DNA from: JBHHUI01 sp965248775
GTDB lineage: Bacteria > Chloroflexota > Anaerolineae > Anaerolineales > JBHHUI01
DNA length: 64,000 nucleotides
Reading direction: 5' to 3'
Assembly (NCBI GenBank): GCA_965248775.1
Contig: OZ252150.1
Span: 2,914,001-2,978,000 of the forward strand
Position 1 is the stretch's first letter, and every line of letters starts with the position of its first letter. Positions 26,022-35,871 of the stretch are shown in pieces. The position numbers and the translations under genes are program-made. The notes beneath the pieces are model-generated. The model ran no database searches, was not told where the DNA came from, and saw nothing but the letters and a program-made list of their open reading frames with translations.

Positions 26022-26876
26022 GTGAAGTTCCCCGCGACGCTGGAGTTATTTTTCGCAGAAAATGATTGGGGCGCGGTAACGCAGACGCGCCCGGTGAGTG
26101 GCGGCTGCATCAACAATGCCGTACGCTGCGAGAGTGAGCACGGACCAATTACGCTACTGAAAACGAACTCCCATGCGCCCGCAGATATGTTCGCGCGCGA
26201 AGCGGAAGGCCTGCGCGCACTCGGCAACGCCGATGGCCCGCGCGTGCCAACTGTGTTTGGCTTCAGTGACAGTTGGATTTTGCTGGAGTTCCTCGCGTCC
26301 GGCCCTCACAAGAAGGACTACGCTGAGCAGCTCGGTGCGCAACTGGCCAGACTACACCAATCAACAAACGATCACTTCGGTTTCGAGCACGACAATTACA
26401 TCGGCAGCACACCCCAACCGAACGCGCGGACTGCTGACGGGCACACTTTCTTTGCAGACCAGCGTCTCCATTATCAGGGCAAGCTAGCGCGGGAAAAGAA
26501 TTTGCTCAGCGCGGAGGATATAAAGCAACTGGAACAAGTCATTAGACGCTTGCCGGAATTGGTGCCGAAACAACCTGCCAGCCTGATCCACGGCGATCTG
26601 TGGGGTGGCAACATCATGACCGGCCCCACCGGCGAACCGGCCATTATCGATCCGGCCGCCCACTATGGCTGGGCAGAGGCCGAGCTGGCGATGACAGCGC
26701 TTTTCGGACGCTTGTCGGAGCGGGCCTATCAGGCCTACGAGGCAGCCAGTCCAATTGCGGCGAATTACTCCGAGCGTTTCGATATTTACAACCTCTATCA
26801 TTTGCTCAACCATCTCAACCTGTTCGGGCGCAGCTATCACGCACAGGTTCTTGGGATCATTGCTCGCTATGCATGA
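26022..26876 (+). CDS. Fructosamine kinase family protein
   Basis: The 284-residue protein has the aminoglycoside-kinase-like fold motifs of fructosamine-3-kinases. These are SGGCINNAVRCE, HDNYIGSTPQPNA, the catalytic LIHGDLWGGNIMTG and the metal-binding AIIDPAAHYGWAEAELAM. It would phosphorylate ketosamine adducts on proteins or small amines to reverse glycation. The GTG start at 26022 is preceded by no strong ribosome site. Confidence 0.88.
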   Translation: MKFPATLELFFAENDWGAVTQTRPVSGGCINNAVRCESEHGPITLLKTNSHAPADMFAREAEGLRALGNADGPRVPTVFGFSDSWILLEFLASGPHKKDYAEQLGAQLARLHQSTNDHFGFEHDNYIGSTPQPNARTADGHTFFADQRLHYQGKLAREKNLLSAEDIKQLEQVIRRLPELVPKQPASLIHGDLWGGNIMTGPTGEPAIIDPAAHYGWAEAELAMTALFGRLSERAYQAYEAASPIAANYSERFDIYNLYHLLNHLNLFGRSYHAQVLGIIARYA

Positions 26877-26923
26877 TCGTAAGGCTGAAGTACCATGGTG
26901 TCGAATTCCGTTTTACCCATTTG

Positions 26924-27691
26924 ATGACTGAAAACTCCAGTAACGCTGAACTGCGCGCTCAACTACGCGCAGAATTAGAAGAATATGCAGCACGCGACGA
27001 GATGCGCCTGCAATTGCTCTCGTTGACCGCTCACGAACTGGCCGCTCCGATCACATCCATCAAAGGCTACGTTCAAATTCTCGATCAGGGCCTGGCGGGT
27101 GAGTTGAGTTCCAGCCAGAAGCAGATGCTTGAATCGACACTTTTCAACATAGAGCGGCTGGAGCGGATGATCAACGACCTTCGCGATTTTGCCAAGCTGG
27201 AAGGGTTCAAACTACACCTGGAGCCAAGCGTCTTCCCCATTCATGAAGTCGTCTATGAAACGATGGGCATGTTGATGGAGGATATTCGCGCAGCGAAAGT
27301 GGATGTGCAAATGGCGGTCAGTGACGATCTGCCGCCGATTTTTGCCGACCGCACCCGCGTCGCACAGATCGTGACCAACTTGTTGAGCAATGCAGTGAAA
27401 TATACCAATGAGGGCGGCCACATCCGGGTACGCGCGGAGGAACGGGCTGACTTTGTGCACCTGGCTGTTTCCGACACCGGCGTTGGTATCGATGAGAAAG
27501 AACGCAAACGGCTCTTCGAGCCGTTGTACCGCTCGGAAGACCCCTTTGTTCGGGCGCGGCAGGGCACAGGTCTAGGATTGGTGATCGTGAAGATGCTTGT
27601 GGAGCGGCAGGGGGGCGAAATGACGGTCGAAAGTGTCAAAGGCGAGGGGAGCACCTTTGCGTTTTCAATGCCGGTTGCGGAAGAGCAGTGA
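26924..27691 (+). CDS. Short soluble histidine kinase
   Basis: The 255-residue protein is a bare kinase: a charged helix, HisKA with the phospho-accepting histidine in SLTAHELAAPITSIKGY, then HATPase_c. The latter shows N-box NLLSNAVKYTNEGG, G1 DTGVGIDEKE and G2 GTGLGLVIVKML. There is no sensor or membrane part, and no response regulator is beside it, so partners must be elsewhere. The ATG at 26924 is chosen because the longer frame overlaps the upstream kinase gene. Confidence 0.88.
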   Translation: MTENSSNAELRAQLRAELEEYAARDEMRLQLLSLTAHELAAPITSIKGYVQILDQGLAGELSSSQKQMLESTLFNIERLERMINDLRDFAKLEGFKLHLEPSVFPIHEVVYETMGMLMEDIRAAKVDVQMAVSDDLPPIFADRTRVAQIVTNLLSNAVKYTNEGGHIRVRAEERADFVHLAVSDTGVGIDEKERKRLFEPLYRSEDPFVRARQGTGLGLVIVKMLVERQGGEMTVESVKGEGSTFAFSMPVAEEQ

Positions 27692-27701
27692 GAAGTGTCC
27701 T

Positions 27702-27762
27702 GTATTCAGTTTTCAGTCAAGGGTGAAGACGACGAAATTGTCACTGAATACTGATCACTGTT
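27702..27762. repeat. Dispersed palindromic repeat, copy 1
   Basis: GTATTCAGT (27702-27710) and ACTGAATAC (27743-27751) form inverted arms between two convergent genes. The same GTATTCAGT/ACTGAATAC words recur near 30031-30100 and 37958-37992, in each case at gene ends. Confidence 0.6.
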
Positions 27763-29935
27763 CCCTGAGTCTTACCTCCAACCCACTGTACCGATGAGCG
27801 ACCTTGTCATTTCGGACCGCCATCGCAACAGCCCGCTTCGACCCGACCAGCACACATAGTTCCCGCGCGCGTGTCACAGCCGTATAGAGTAGATTGCGTT
27901 GCAACATCATGTAGTGCTGCGTGAGGACGGGCATTACTACAGCGCGATATTCCGATCCCTGCGCCTTATGCGTGGAGATGGCAAAGGCATGCGTCAATTC
28001 GTCCGCCTCCAGCCAGTCGTATGTGACTGCACGGCCTGGCTTAGTTCCCGTCCCGTCGAACTCGACCATCAGCTGCATCTCTTCGAGGTCGATTGCGGTC
28101 ATTCTTCCAATGTCGCCGTTGAAGACATCCTTATCGTAGTTGTTCCGGACTTGCATGACTTTGTCGCCCACTCGAAATAATGCACCCGAGATGCGGCCTT
28201 CGACTTTGCCTGATGCAGCCGGGTTCAGCGCTTCCTGCAAGCGTTTGTTTAAATTTGAGACGCCAGCCGCGCCGCGATACATCGGCGCCATTACCTGTAC
28301 ATCGTTCACAGCGTCTAGATCAAAGCGCGCCGGAATCCGATTCTGTACCACATCAACGACCCAATCTGCAGCCTGTTCGGGATCTTCCACCTGGAACATG
28401 AAAAAGTCGTGCGCGTCTTTCGGGATCAGCGGCATATCGCCCTGATTAATACGGTGGGCATTGGTAATGATGAGGGAGTCCTGCGCCTGTCGAAAAATCG
28501 CATCCAGACGTGTGACTGCTGCCACACCGGAGCGGATGATGTCACCCAACACATCGCCTGCACCAACTGAAGGCAACTGGTCTACATCACCCACCAGCAG
28601 CAAATGGCAATCCAGGGGAAGCGCTTTTAGCAAATTGTTCATCAGGAGTAAGTCGATCATGCTGGCCTCATCCACTACCAGCATATCCATCTCCAATTGG
28701 TTTTCTTCGTTGTGCTTGAAACCCTCCGCCGGTTTATAGCCCAATAGACGATGAATGGTCTTGGCCGGATTGCCGGTTGCTTCGCTTAGACGTTTAGTAG
28801 CGCGCCCGGTGGGAGAAGCAAGCGCAAATGTGTGATCGCTGGCTTCCAAGGCGCGGATGAGAGTGCGCAGGCAGGTTGTCTTGCCTGTGCCCGGCCCGCC
28901 GGTGATGACCGAGACCTTGTGTGTTAAGGCTTTCCCAAGCGCATCCTGCTGCGCTTCGGAGAGTTGAACTCCAGCCTGTGCCCAAGCAAGCAACCAATCC
29001 ATAGGCCGATCTGGCATATCGGACAGGCGCGAAGCGCGCGTCTCTGCTATACGACGCAGGCGATTGGTGACGCCGACCTCGCCATAGTAAAAGGGTGCCA
29101 GATAGACAGCCTGCTCTTCCCGCAACAGCTGTTCTTCGCCATTGCTCTCGGCGGCGGGCAATCCGCGCAGTATCTCGCGCCTCACAATTTCCTCGGCATG
29201 CAAGCGCTCGATGGCAGGGGTAACGTGATCCGGCGAAACGCCAAGTAAGCCGGCCGCCTTTTGAGTCAATTCGCTCTCGGGAGTGTAGACATGACCCTCA
29301 TCAATATTCTCGTTGAGGGCATGGGTGACCCCGGCTTCCACTCGCGAAGGGGCATCATGCGGCAATCCCAGATTCTGCGCGATCTTGTCGGCCGTTTTGA
29401 AACCGATCCCCCAGATGTCACGCGCCAGGCGATACGGGTCGTTGGCGACGATCGCTTCAGATTGATCCCCGTACTGCTTGAAAATTTTCACCGCGAGGCC
29501 CGTGCTTACTCCATGCCCCTGTAGGAAGATCATCACATTCTTGATCGCGCGCTGCTCGGCCCAGGCTGCTGTGATCATCCTGACGCGCTTCTTGCCGATA
29601 TCCAGCACTTCCAGTAAACGCTGCGGTTCTTCCTCAATTACATTGAGCGTCTCTTCTCCGAATTTTTTTACGATACTGTCAGCCATCTTAGGACCAATAC
29701 CTTTGATCAATCCCGAGCCGAGATAGCGCCGAATCCCTTCGACGCTGGAGGGCAGCACTTGTTCGACACTTTGTACCTTGAATTGCAGACCGTGTTTGGG
29801 ATGGTTGGCCCAGTCGCCATCAAGGCGCAGGCTCTCGCCGGGATTAACCTGCGGCAGGTTGCCGACAACGGTCAACAAGCCTTCGCGGTTCAGGCCCCGT
29901 ATGGAACGCGGCCGTGCCGGACGGAGGCGCAGCAC
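27755..29935 (-). CDS. recD2: RecD2-like DNA helicase
   Basis: The protein has N-terminal helix-hairpin-helix units (GIGPKMADSIVKKFG, GIGFKTADKIAQNLG) and a superfamily 1B helicase core. Core motifs are Walker A GGPGTGKTT (about 346-354), Walker B VVDEASMID, GDVDQLPSVGAGDV, THKAQGSE and NLLYTAVTRAREL. It unwinds DNA 5' to 3' in repair or recombination. The true N-terminus is unclear: the frame upstream of GTG 29935 still encodes ETLEGVIERITFHSEETGYT (normal for RecD2). However, it has no ATG, GTG or TTG before a stop at the edge of the palindromic repeat near 30031. The start may have been destroyed by the repeat. Confidence 0.88.
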   Translation of the reverse strand: MLRLRPARPRSIRGLNREGLLTVVGNLPQVNPGESLRLDGDWANHPKHGLQFKVQSVEQVLPSSVEGIRRYLGSGLIKGIGPKMADSIVKKFGEETLNVIEEEPQRLLEVLDIGKKRVRMITAAWAEQRAIKNVMIFLQGHGVSTGLAVKIFKQYGDQSEAIVANDPYRLARDIWGIGFKTADKIAQNLGLPHDAPSRVEAGVTHALNENIDEGHVYTPESELTQKAAGLLGVSPDHVTPAIERLHAEEIVRREILRGLPAAESNGEEQLLREEQAVYLAPFYYGEVGVTNRLRRIAETRASRLSDMPDRPMDWLLAWAQAGVQLSEAQQDALGKALTHKVSVITGGPGTGKTTCLRTLIRALEASDHTFALASPTGRATKRLSEATGNPAKTIHRLLGYKPAEGFKHNEENQLEMDMLVVDEASMIDLLLMNNLLKALPLDCHLLLVGDVDQLPSVGAGDVLGDIIRSGVAAVTRLDAIFRQAQDSLIITNAHRINQGDMPLIPKDAHDFFMFQVEDPEQAADWVVDVVQNRIPARFDLDAVNDVQVMAPMYRGAAGVSNLNKRLQEALNPAASGKVEGRISGALFRVGDKVMQVRNNYDKDVFNGDIGRMTAIDLEEMQLMVEFDGTGTKPGRAVTYDWLEADELTHAFAISTHKAQGSEYRAVVMPVLTQHYMMLQRNLLYTAVTRARELCVLVGSKRAVAMAVRNDKVAHRYSGLEVRLREQ

Positions 29936-30030
29936 TGTATAGCCAGTTTCTTCGCTATGAAATGTAATGCGCTCAATGACGCCCTCGAGCGTCTCCGTGT
30001 TTGATGTGATAGGGGATTTCCCGATGACAA

Positions 30031-30103
30031 GTAATCAGTATTCAGTAACCAGTAATCTAAACACTGACCACTGAATACTGGTTACTGGCTACTGTTCACT
30101 GGC
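30031..30103. repeat. Dispersed palindromic repeat, copy 2
   Basis: CAGTATTCAGT (about 30036-30046) and ACTGAATACTG (about 30070-30080) form inverted arms, with further CCAGTAA/TTACTGG words. It lies between the RecD2 start and the end of the GHKL ATPase gene. The ATPase stop codon falls inside it. Confidence 0.6.
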
Positions 30104-32002
30104 CTGACGCCTGTATTTCGGGTCAACGAAGAATTCGTGGATTAGGCCGCTGAATTCGAGCTGCAGTTGCTGATAGTGATACTGGATCGAATCTGATAAA
30201 TTGTCGTGGAATGATGGTAGGCGACCGGATTGCACACCGCGCCGGGCGATCTCACGGCAGACGGCTTCGGTGACGAGTTCTGCGAGTACGACTTGGCCCT
30301 GTGGCGTGTTGGCCCCCACACCGCCTTCGCCCAAATAGGGTGCAACCGAGGGCGCATTGACTGCAACCACAATCGTGCCAGTATCGAGATCGAAGGCCAC
30401 GCGCTGCTTCGGGTCTACATTTGGATTGAAGTCAATCTTGGTAAAAAATCCAGCGCTGGATTCTGCTAACTGCTCGGGTCGCGAGACTACCTTCACCAGC
30501 GATTCGGCGCTCTTCCCATTCCATTGTGCAGTGACCAGCGCCTCGGCCCCGACCTGACGCGCCTGTACCCGCACATGTGCCTCGGCAATATCCGGGAAGT
30601 CTTCGCGCGGGAGCAAGGCAGCTGCGGGGGCAAGCATCTCGACCTCATCACCTTCAACTGATACCAAAATGGCATCCGGCACGCGGCCGCGTTTGGGCAA
30701 ACGCGCGCGAACGGTGAGCGTGGCAATTTTCCCCGTCTGTATGTTGGTAAATTCCTTGATGAAGCCGAAGCCGGTGAACGGGACTCTCGGGGGAGTAGGC
30801 TTAGCTTTGGGCCCACTCTGTTTGCCAACCAGCACCTGCTTTGCCAACGTGTTTAAACGCCGTAAGGCGGTGTTGAAGCGCTTGCGCAGATGTGAATCCA
30901 AAACCAATTCCATGTGTGACTGCACATAGCGCCGCTCTGCCACGATCAATGGCTCCAATTTGGCTTCTATTTCGGCCCGTAAGGCGTGCGTGAACGGATG
31001 ATTCCAATTCACGCCATCACGGGTAGCAGAAAGGATCGGCTCGGTGACTTCCTGCTGCAGAAGTTCATGCAGGTAGTCGCAGGTGAGACGGCCATAAATG
31101 CGGTTGGCGAATTCGTTGTGTGCAAACTTGAGCATGGTGAGCGTGAGCACGACACCCTTGCTGATGACGAGCAAACCGCCATCGGCGTAATCACCTTGCT
31201 CGGCTGGTGAGGACAGGGGTTCGTCAGAACGGAATACTTCCAGATGCACTTCCGCTGGGCTATCCGGGATTGAGATCCACTCGTCATAGATTTGTATGCC
31301 CTTCGGTACCCGGTAGCTGAGATTGTATTCTCCACGCGTGCGCCGCCGGCTATCGAGTTCGCGCAACAGGATGCGCCGATTCGGATTCTCCATAATGCGG
31401 CGCAATTCGAAGTGTTGCTGAATCTTGAAACGCACAGTGTCAATCTGTGGTACCGGCACGTCCGGTCGTGAGATGATCAACTCTATGACAGTGCCATTCC
31501 CAACCGGGATGTCAAATTTCTTGCGCTGCCTTTCGTCGGCATAAACCGGCGCCTCTGAAGGCTCATACATTGGGGTGCCGTTGCGGATGAAAAGCTGGCT
31601 GTGGTAGTAATAACCATTGTGGATGGAATGCAGATGCCCATGCCCTACGCCATAGAAGGCATCCTTCATGCCGCGCCCCCACAGGCCGCGGACCGAACGC
31701 CCTTCGATAAAACCGCTGGTGGGCGCACCATATGTGCCGACCATCTCGTCCATCTTGTCTCCACTGATGCCCTCTGCTAAATCGCGGACGATGAAGATCG
31801 AATTTTTTCGCTTGCGCTGCAATTCGAGGGTAATTTGCCCGTCTACGAAGAGGCCGGCATCTTCTAAACGCTGGTAACTGTCGTCGCTATTCGTTATGAT
31901 CTCGACCAAGGCCCGGATGATGTCCCTACGGACAGCTTGGTCCGCTTGTTGCAGGGCAAAGCGGTCGTGATATTCCAACTTGCGTGGGGATTTCATTGCC
32001 AT
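30089..32002 (-). CDS. Large GHKL (Hsp90/MutL-type) ATPase of unknown function
   Basis: The 637-residue protein begins with a Bergerat ATP-binding fold: N-box RALVEIITNSDDSYQRL (about 31-47), G1 RDLAEGISGDKMDEMVG, and GRGMKDAFYGVGHGHLHSI. The middle (about 180-420) is a transducer-like region and the C-terminal half is of unknown type, with beta-rich stretches. No kinase HisKA or HSP90 middle-domain signature was seen. It lies directly upstream of recD2 in the same direction, about 85 bases apart, so a joint DNA-related role is possible. MORC-like or defence ATPases are alternatives. An IS element sits just upstream of its start. Confidence 0.7.
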   Translation of the reverse strand: MAMKSPRKLEYHDRFALQQADQAVRRDIIRALVEIITNSDDSYQRLEDAGLFVDGQITLELQRKRKNSIFIVRDLAEGISGDKMDEMVGTYGAPTSGFIEGRSVRGLWGRGMKDAFYGVGHGHLHSIHNGYYYHSQLFIRNGTPMYEPSEAPVYADERQRKKFDIPVGNGTVIELIISRPDVPVPQIDTVRFKIQQHFELRRIMENPNRRILLRELDSRRRTRGEYNLSYRVPKGIQIYDEWISIPDSPAEVHLEVFRSDEPLSSPAEQGDYADGGLLVISKGVVLTLTMLKFAHNEFANRIYGRLTCDYLHELLQQEVTEPILSATRDGVNWNHPFTHALRAEIEAKLEPLIVAERRYVQSHMELVLDSHLRKRFNTALRRLNTLAKQVLVGKQSGPKAKPTPPRVPFTGFGFIKEFTNIQTGKIATLTVRARLPKRGRVPDAILVSVEGDEVEMLAPAAALLPREDFPDIAEAHVRVQARQVGAEALVTAQWNGKSAESLVKVVSRPEQLAESSAGFFTKIDFNPNVDPKQRVAFDLDTGTIVVAVNAPSVAPYLGEGGVGANTPQGQVVLAELVTEAVCREIARRGVQSGRLPSFHDNLSDSIQYHYQQLQLEFSGLIHEFFVDPKYRRQASEQ

Positions 32003-32055
32003 AAGGAGCGAGTTACATGATATTAATTTACATAATATAGTTTTACATAGTATGT

Positions 32056-33116
32056 TAGGACTTACGCAAACCAGGGAGAAACTGAGACAATGTGTGAATG
32101 AACAAATTATCTCACTGGGATTACAGCCAATTTCTCTTGGTTAGCCAAATCAATTACACACAAACCTACTTTGCTGACCATAGTGAACATTTGAGCCCCG
32201 ATCGTGTCAATCGACTGATGAGGGAAATAAATTTACGCCACGGGAACTGCGCCAAATGGTGCGCAAAGAGTTGGTTCTCTCTGAAGATGGCTACATTCTC
32301 TTTGATGATACGGTGCTTGATAAAAACCATTCCTTTGCCATTGAACTGGTGCGTAGGCAGTGGAGTGGCAACGCCAAAAAGGTAATCAAAGGCATCGGGC
32401 TCGTGACTTGTGTCTATGTCAATCCCGACATCGATAAATTCTGGGTCATCGATTACCGCATTTTTGACCCTGCGCGAGATGGACGTAGCAAACTCGACCA
32501 CTTGTTGGATATGTGGCGAACCATTCTGCATGTGGAACAGCTTCCTTTCCGCACTGTGTTGATGGATAGCTGGTATGCGACGATGAAAGTGATGAAAGCA
32601 GTCGAAAAAGCCGGCAAAATCTACTACTGTCCGTTGAAATCGAACCGGCAAGTGACAGAAAGTCCTGCGGATGACTACTGCCGAGTTGATGCGCTCTCTT
32701 GGAGCGCTGAGGAGATTGAGGCGGGAAAAATGGTTCATCTCAAAAAGTTTCCAAAAGGTCATCAAGTGAAACTGTTCCGGATTGCGGTGTCTACTCACCG
32801 CACAGAGCATGTGGTTACCAATGACCACTCTCAAGATTCCTCAGATGCTACAGGCATAGAAAGTGCCATCCGCTGGAAGATTGAGCAGTTTCACCGAGAG
32901 GCCAAACAGCTAACCGGGCTGGAAGCATCTCAATGTCGTTCGCAACGAGCACAGCGCAATCATATTGCTTGTGCCATGCTTGTCTGGGTACGCCTGAATC
33001 AGATTGCGCAGGATGCACATACGAATGTGTATCAAATTAAGCAAGGTTTGTTGAGCAACTACATGCGAACTCAGCTTCGGCTACCTTCTATCTCTATGCT
33101 CCCTGCGTAAGTCCTA
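32056..33116 (+). mobile_element. IS701-like element with TAGGACTTACGCA ends
   Basis: The inverted ends TAGGACTTACGCA (32056-32068) and TGCGTAAGTCCTA (33104-33116) are perfect. The flanking direct repeat is TATGT (32051-32055 and 33117-33121). Length is 1061 bp. The same end type and 5-base duplication are found in IS-B of the nested region, so both belong to one family. Confidence 0.9.
32098..33110 (+). pseudogene. Transposase of the 32-kb IS, frameshifted
   Basis: The first frame gives MNKLSHWDYSQFLLVSQINY and on to DRVNRLMREI. The sense then moves to a second frame reading KFTPRELRQMVRKELVLSEDGYILFDDTVLDKNHSF and continues to 33110. Catalytic residues are visible in LFDDTVLDKNH, TVLMDSWYATMK and WKIEQFHREAKQLTG. 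One base is lost near 32222-32232 (GAGGGAAATAAATTT). A programmed frameshift cannot be ruled out, but the site is not a classic slippery heptamer. Confidence 0.78.
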
Positions 33117-33297
33117 TATGTATTATTATGACTCGATTCTATACCACAGTCCAGACATTATGCCACTGCAAGCATGTAAAATAGCTGGCGCCGACGAATT
33201 CAACCCCCGGGTGCATTCCCGGTGCCAAATTCCCAACTTTTTCCTGCTCTCTTCAATATTAAGATGAGAAATTGGGACAATTATTGAAGGTAACGCT

Positions 33298-33870
33298 ATG
33301 CCGCAAGAGAAACATCTGGTTTTATGGCGCACTCTACATGTTCAAGGGGCTGAGTATTGCATGCTCGCCCGCGCTTCCGGGAGCTGGGAACTCACTGGCA
33401 CGATCGTAACCGCGCTCGAAGGGCACCCGGTCCAGGCAACCTACACGGTATCGTGCAGCCGCAACTGGGAAATGCAGGCCGTGATGGTCATCCTCACTGA
33501 AGGGGATATCGCTCGGAGCAAAGTTTGGACGGTAGACAAGAAGCAGCGCTGGTATGAGGCAGGTGACGAAGTAAAAAGGCTACGCGATTGTTCGGTTGTT
33601 GACATCGGCCTGACTCCCGCAACGAACACCATCCCCATTCGTAAATTGCAGTTAGAAGTGGGACAAACGCAGGAAATTACCGCCGCCTGGATCACCTTCC
33701 CCGATTTGGAAATCAAGAAAAGTAAGCAGCAATATACGCGCATTGCGAACAATCGTTATCATTATGAGAGCGCCACTGCTACTGCGGAGCTTGAAGTAGA
33801 CGAACATGGTTTAGTCATCACCTACGAAGGCGGCTGGGAGCGGACCGCGGCTGCGCCCGGCCCAAGATAA
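33298..33870 (+). CDS. Putative glycolipid-binding domain protein (PF06475 type)
   Basis: The 190-residue protein resembles the glycolipid-binding family, with LVLWRTLHVQGAEYCMLA, YTVSCSRNWEMQAVMV, VVDIGLTPATNTIPIRKL and a C-terminal TYEGGWERTA. It is soluble with no signal peptide. It is followed after 14 bases by a DinB-like gene. The 180 bases before it, after the IS end, hold no other feature that I can support. Confidence 0.75.
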   Translation: MPQEKHLVLWRTLHVQGAEYCMLARASGSWELTGTIVTALEGHPVQATYTVSCSRNWEMQAVMVILTEGDIARSKVWTVDKKQRWYEAGDEVKRLRDCSVVDIGLTPATNTIPIRKLQLEVGQTQEITAAWITFPDLEIKKSKQQYTRIANNRYHYESATATAELEVDEHGLVITYEGGWERTAAAPGPR

Positions 33871-33884
33871 AAAGGAGAATCAAC

Positions 33885-34436
33885 ATGAATGACCTTGAAA
33901 TGCTGGTTGAATGGATCGCCGAATTGCCTAAGGACACCCGCCGACAGATTGAAGAGTTATCGGATGCCGAGCTTTCCTGGCAACCAGACCCCGAAGCGAA
34001 CAGCATCGGCGTGACCGTCTGGCACTACAGCCGTTGGTTAGACTTGCTGGGCGTGCGTATGCTGCAAGACCGGCCACAGAGTGAGGAGCAATGGTTCACG
34101 CGTGGCTGGGCTACGCAGACCAATTATGACCCAAGTGGCATTGGCAACGGAGGTTACGGCGCTATCACCGGCTATTCTATTGAAGAAATGCTCGCAATCC
34201 CAAACATGCCTGCTGACCAATTGCTGACATATCTTGACCAGGCGTGTAATGCACTGGTAGAGCAATTGGAGGCGCTGCCCGCAGAGGGCTGGCACCAGCG
34301 CGCACCCGGACTCGACGGCGAGCGCACACCCTACCAATGGATAAAAATCATTCTAAAAGGGGCGTTACGCCATCAGGGTGAGATCGAAACGCTCAAATCC
34401 TTGCGCGCTCGACAAGTCCACGCCGTAAGTCCTTAA
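33885..34436 (+). CDS. DinB-like four-helix protein
   Basis: The 183-residue protein has the DinB/YfiT pattern: LSDAELSWQPDPEANSIGVTVWHYSRWLDLLGV, a mid helix DQLLTYLDQACNALVEQLEAL, and ILKGALRHQGEIETLKSL. Such proteins often bind a metal and may use bacillithiol-type thiols. It has a good AAGGAG ribosome site and is co-oriented with the glycolipid-binding gene. Confidence 0.8.
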   Translation: MNDLEMLVEWIAELPKDTRRQIEELSDAELSWQPDPEANSIGVTVWHYSRWLDLLGVRMLQDRPQSEEQWFTRGWATQTNYDPSGIGNGGYGAITGYSIEEMLAIPNMPADQLLTYLDQACNALVEQLEALPAEGWHQRAPGLDGERTPYQWIKIILKGALRHQGEIETLKSLRARQVHAVSP

Positions 34437-34482
34437 ATTCGATTTCAATCTATTCTCTGCGTGTAATCCAATCACGGCTCAA

Positions 34483-35871
34483 GTGAGAAACCTATCAAGT
34501 TCACAATTGGTTGAACTGCGTTTCGTTCTGGTAGCGCTGCTTTCATTACTGGGATTAAGCGCGAGGGCAGCCCGCCCTAATAATGTATTGACAACCGCAG
34601 CCGGGACCAGCCTGGACTTCCCCAACCAAATTGAGTTCACACTCCACGCAGAAAGTGATATCGCCATTGAAACGGCCACACTTGAATATGGGATCGAATT
34701 AGAAGCCTGCGCAACGGATGTCACGCGCGTCGTGCCGGAAGATTTCGAAGCACCGCAGAATCCGCCGTACGTCGTGGACACAAAATGGGTCTGGGATATG
34801 CGCCAGACCGGTTCCCTCCCACCGGGTGCGCGTCTGTGGTGGCGCTGGCAGTTCACATTTGCAGACGGCAGCAGCGATCTGACAAACAAGACCTGGCTCA
34901 CCTGGATAGATGACGACCACAATTGGCAAACCCTCAGCAAGCAGGGAGTCAACCTGCATTGGTATGCCGGGCGCGAAGAACTCGCACAGCAGCTCCTGGA
35001 GGCAGCCGTCTCATCGCTCTCTACATTGGACGAGGAGATTGGCGCCGGTTTAAGCGACGAAGTCAATCTATATATTTACGGCGATGTGGAAGCCATGCGC
35101 GACTCCGTTTTGTTTGAACCACAATGGACGGGCGGCCAAGCCTACTATGAGCACAACATCGTCATACTGGGTATAAATCAGCAGAACATAGATTGGGGAG
35201 TGGATGCGATCGCGCATGAGATGGCGCACCTTGTTGTCCACAATGTTGTGAACCACTGCTATAGCCGCATCCCGACCTGGATTGACGAGGGTCTGGCTGT
35301 TTACGCACAGGGTGGCCCGAGTGCAGCCTCACAGGAGACACTTGCAGCAGCCTTCGCGGATGACTCACTTTACAGCGTACGAGCGTTGAGCGATGGCTTT
35401 GGCGAACACCCCGCGGCAGCCACTGTTTCGTACGCGCAGTCTTACAGCCTGGTGGTGTACCTGATAGAAACGTACGGACGCGAAAAAATGCTGGAGTTGC
35501 TGCTCGCGTTCCAGGACGGCTATCGTTATGAAAGCGCGCTGCAGCAGGTCTATGATCTGACCGTGGAGGGACTAGAGGCGGAGTGACGCGAAGCAAACGG
35601 GGCCGCACCCCGGCCAGAACTCGCAGCCTTGTTAGACCTGACCGCGACGCCGTTGCCGACCTTCGAGCCCTTTTCAATCGCGCCCGTCGCAGCAACAGTG
35701 ACACCCCTGCCGACGTCACTCCCCCCGACCCCAACGGATTTGCCTCCCAGCACAGCGAGCAATGCTTCCACTATTGCTATTGCATTCATCTCATGCCTTT
35801 GTTTATTGATATTGGCGTTTGCAGCAATGGTTGTCCTCGGCATTGTGTTAAGCCGCCGCAAGTCCCAATGA
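34483..35871 (+). pseudogene. Membrane-anchored gluzincin peptidase with an in-frame TGA
   Basis: The protein starts with a signal peptide and an N-terminal beta domain. A peptidase MA-like zinc domain follows: AIAHEMAHLVVHNVV (HExxH) and IPTWIDEGLAVYAQG (downstream Glu). At 35584-35586 TGA interrupts EAE-stop-REANGAAPRPELAALLDLT in the same frame. The rest continues as a Thr/Pro stalk, a membrane helix (AIAFISCLCLLILAFAAMVVL) and a basic stop-transfer RRKSQ, ending at 35871. This end overlaps the next gene by ATGA, which supports 35871 as the ancestral end. A TGG-to-TGA change is likely, since Trp is expected in EAEWR. Translation ending at TGA would release a soluble enzyme. Confidence 0.8.

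Noticed and set aside
32098..32300. Programmed frameshifting in the 32-kb IS transposase
   Set aside because: The site is not a standard slippery heptamer and the related IS-B transposase has no matching frame break there; a mutation or sequence error is simpler.
35584..35586. Selenocysteine at the in-frame TGA, given a nearby selA and a CGGGG-N5-CCCCG hairpin after it
   Set aside because: The hairpin lacks the bulged U and apical G of a bacterial SECIS, no redox motif surrounds the site, and Trp is expected at that position in the family.
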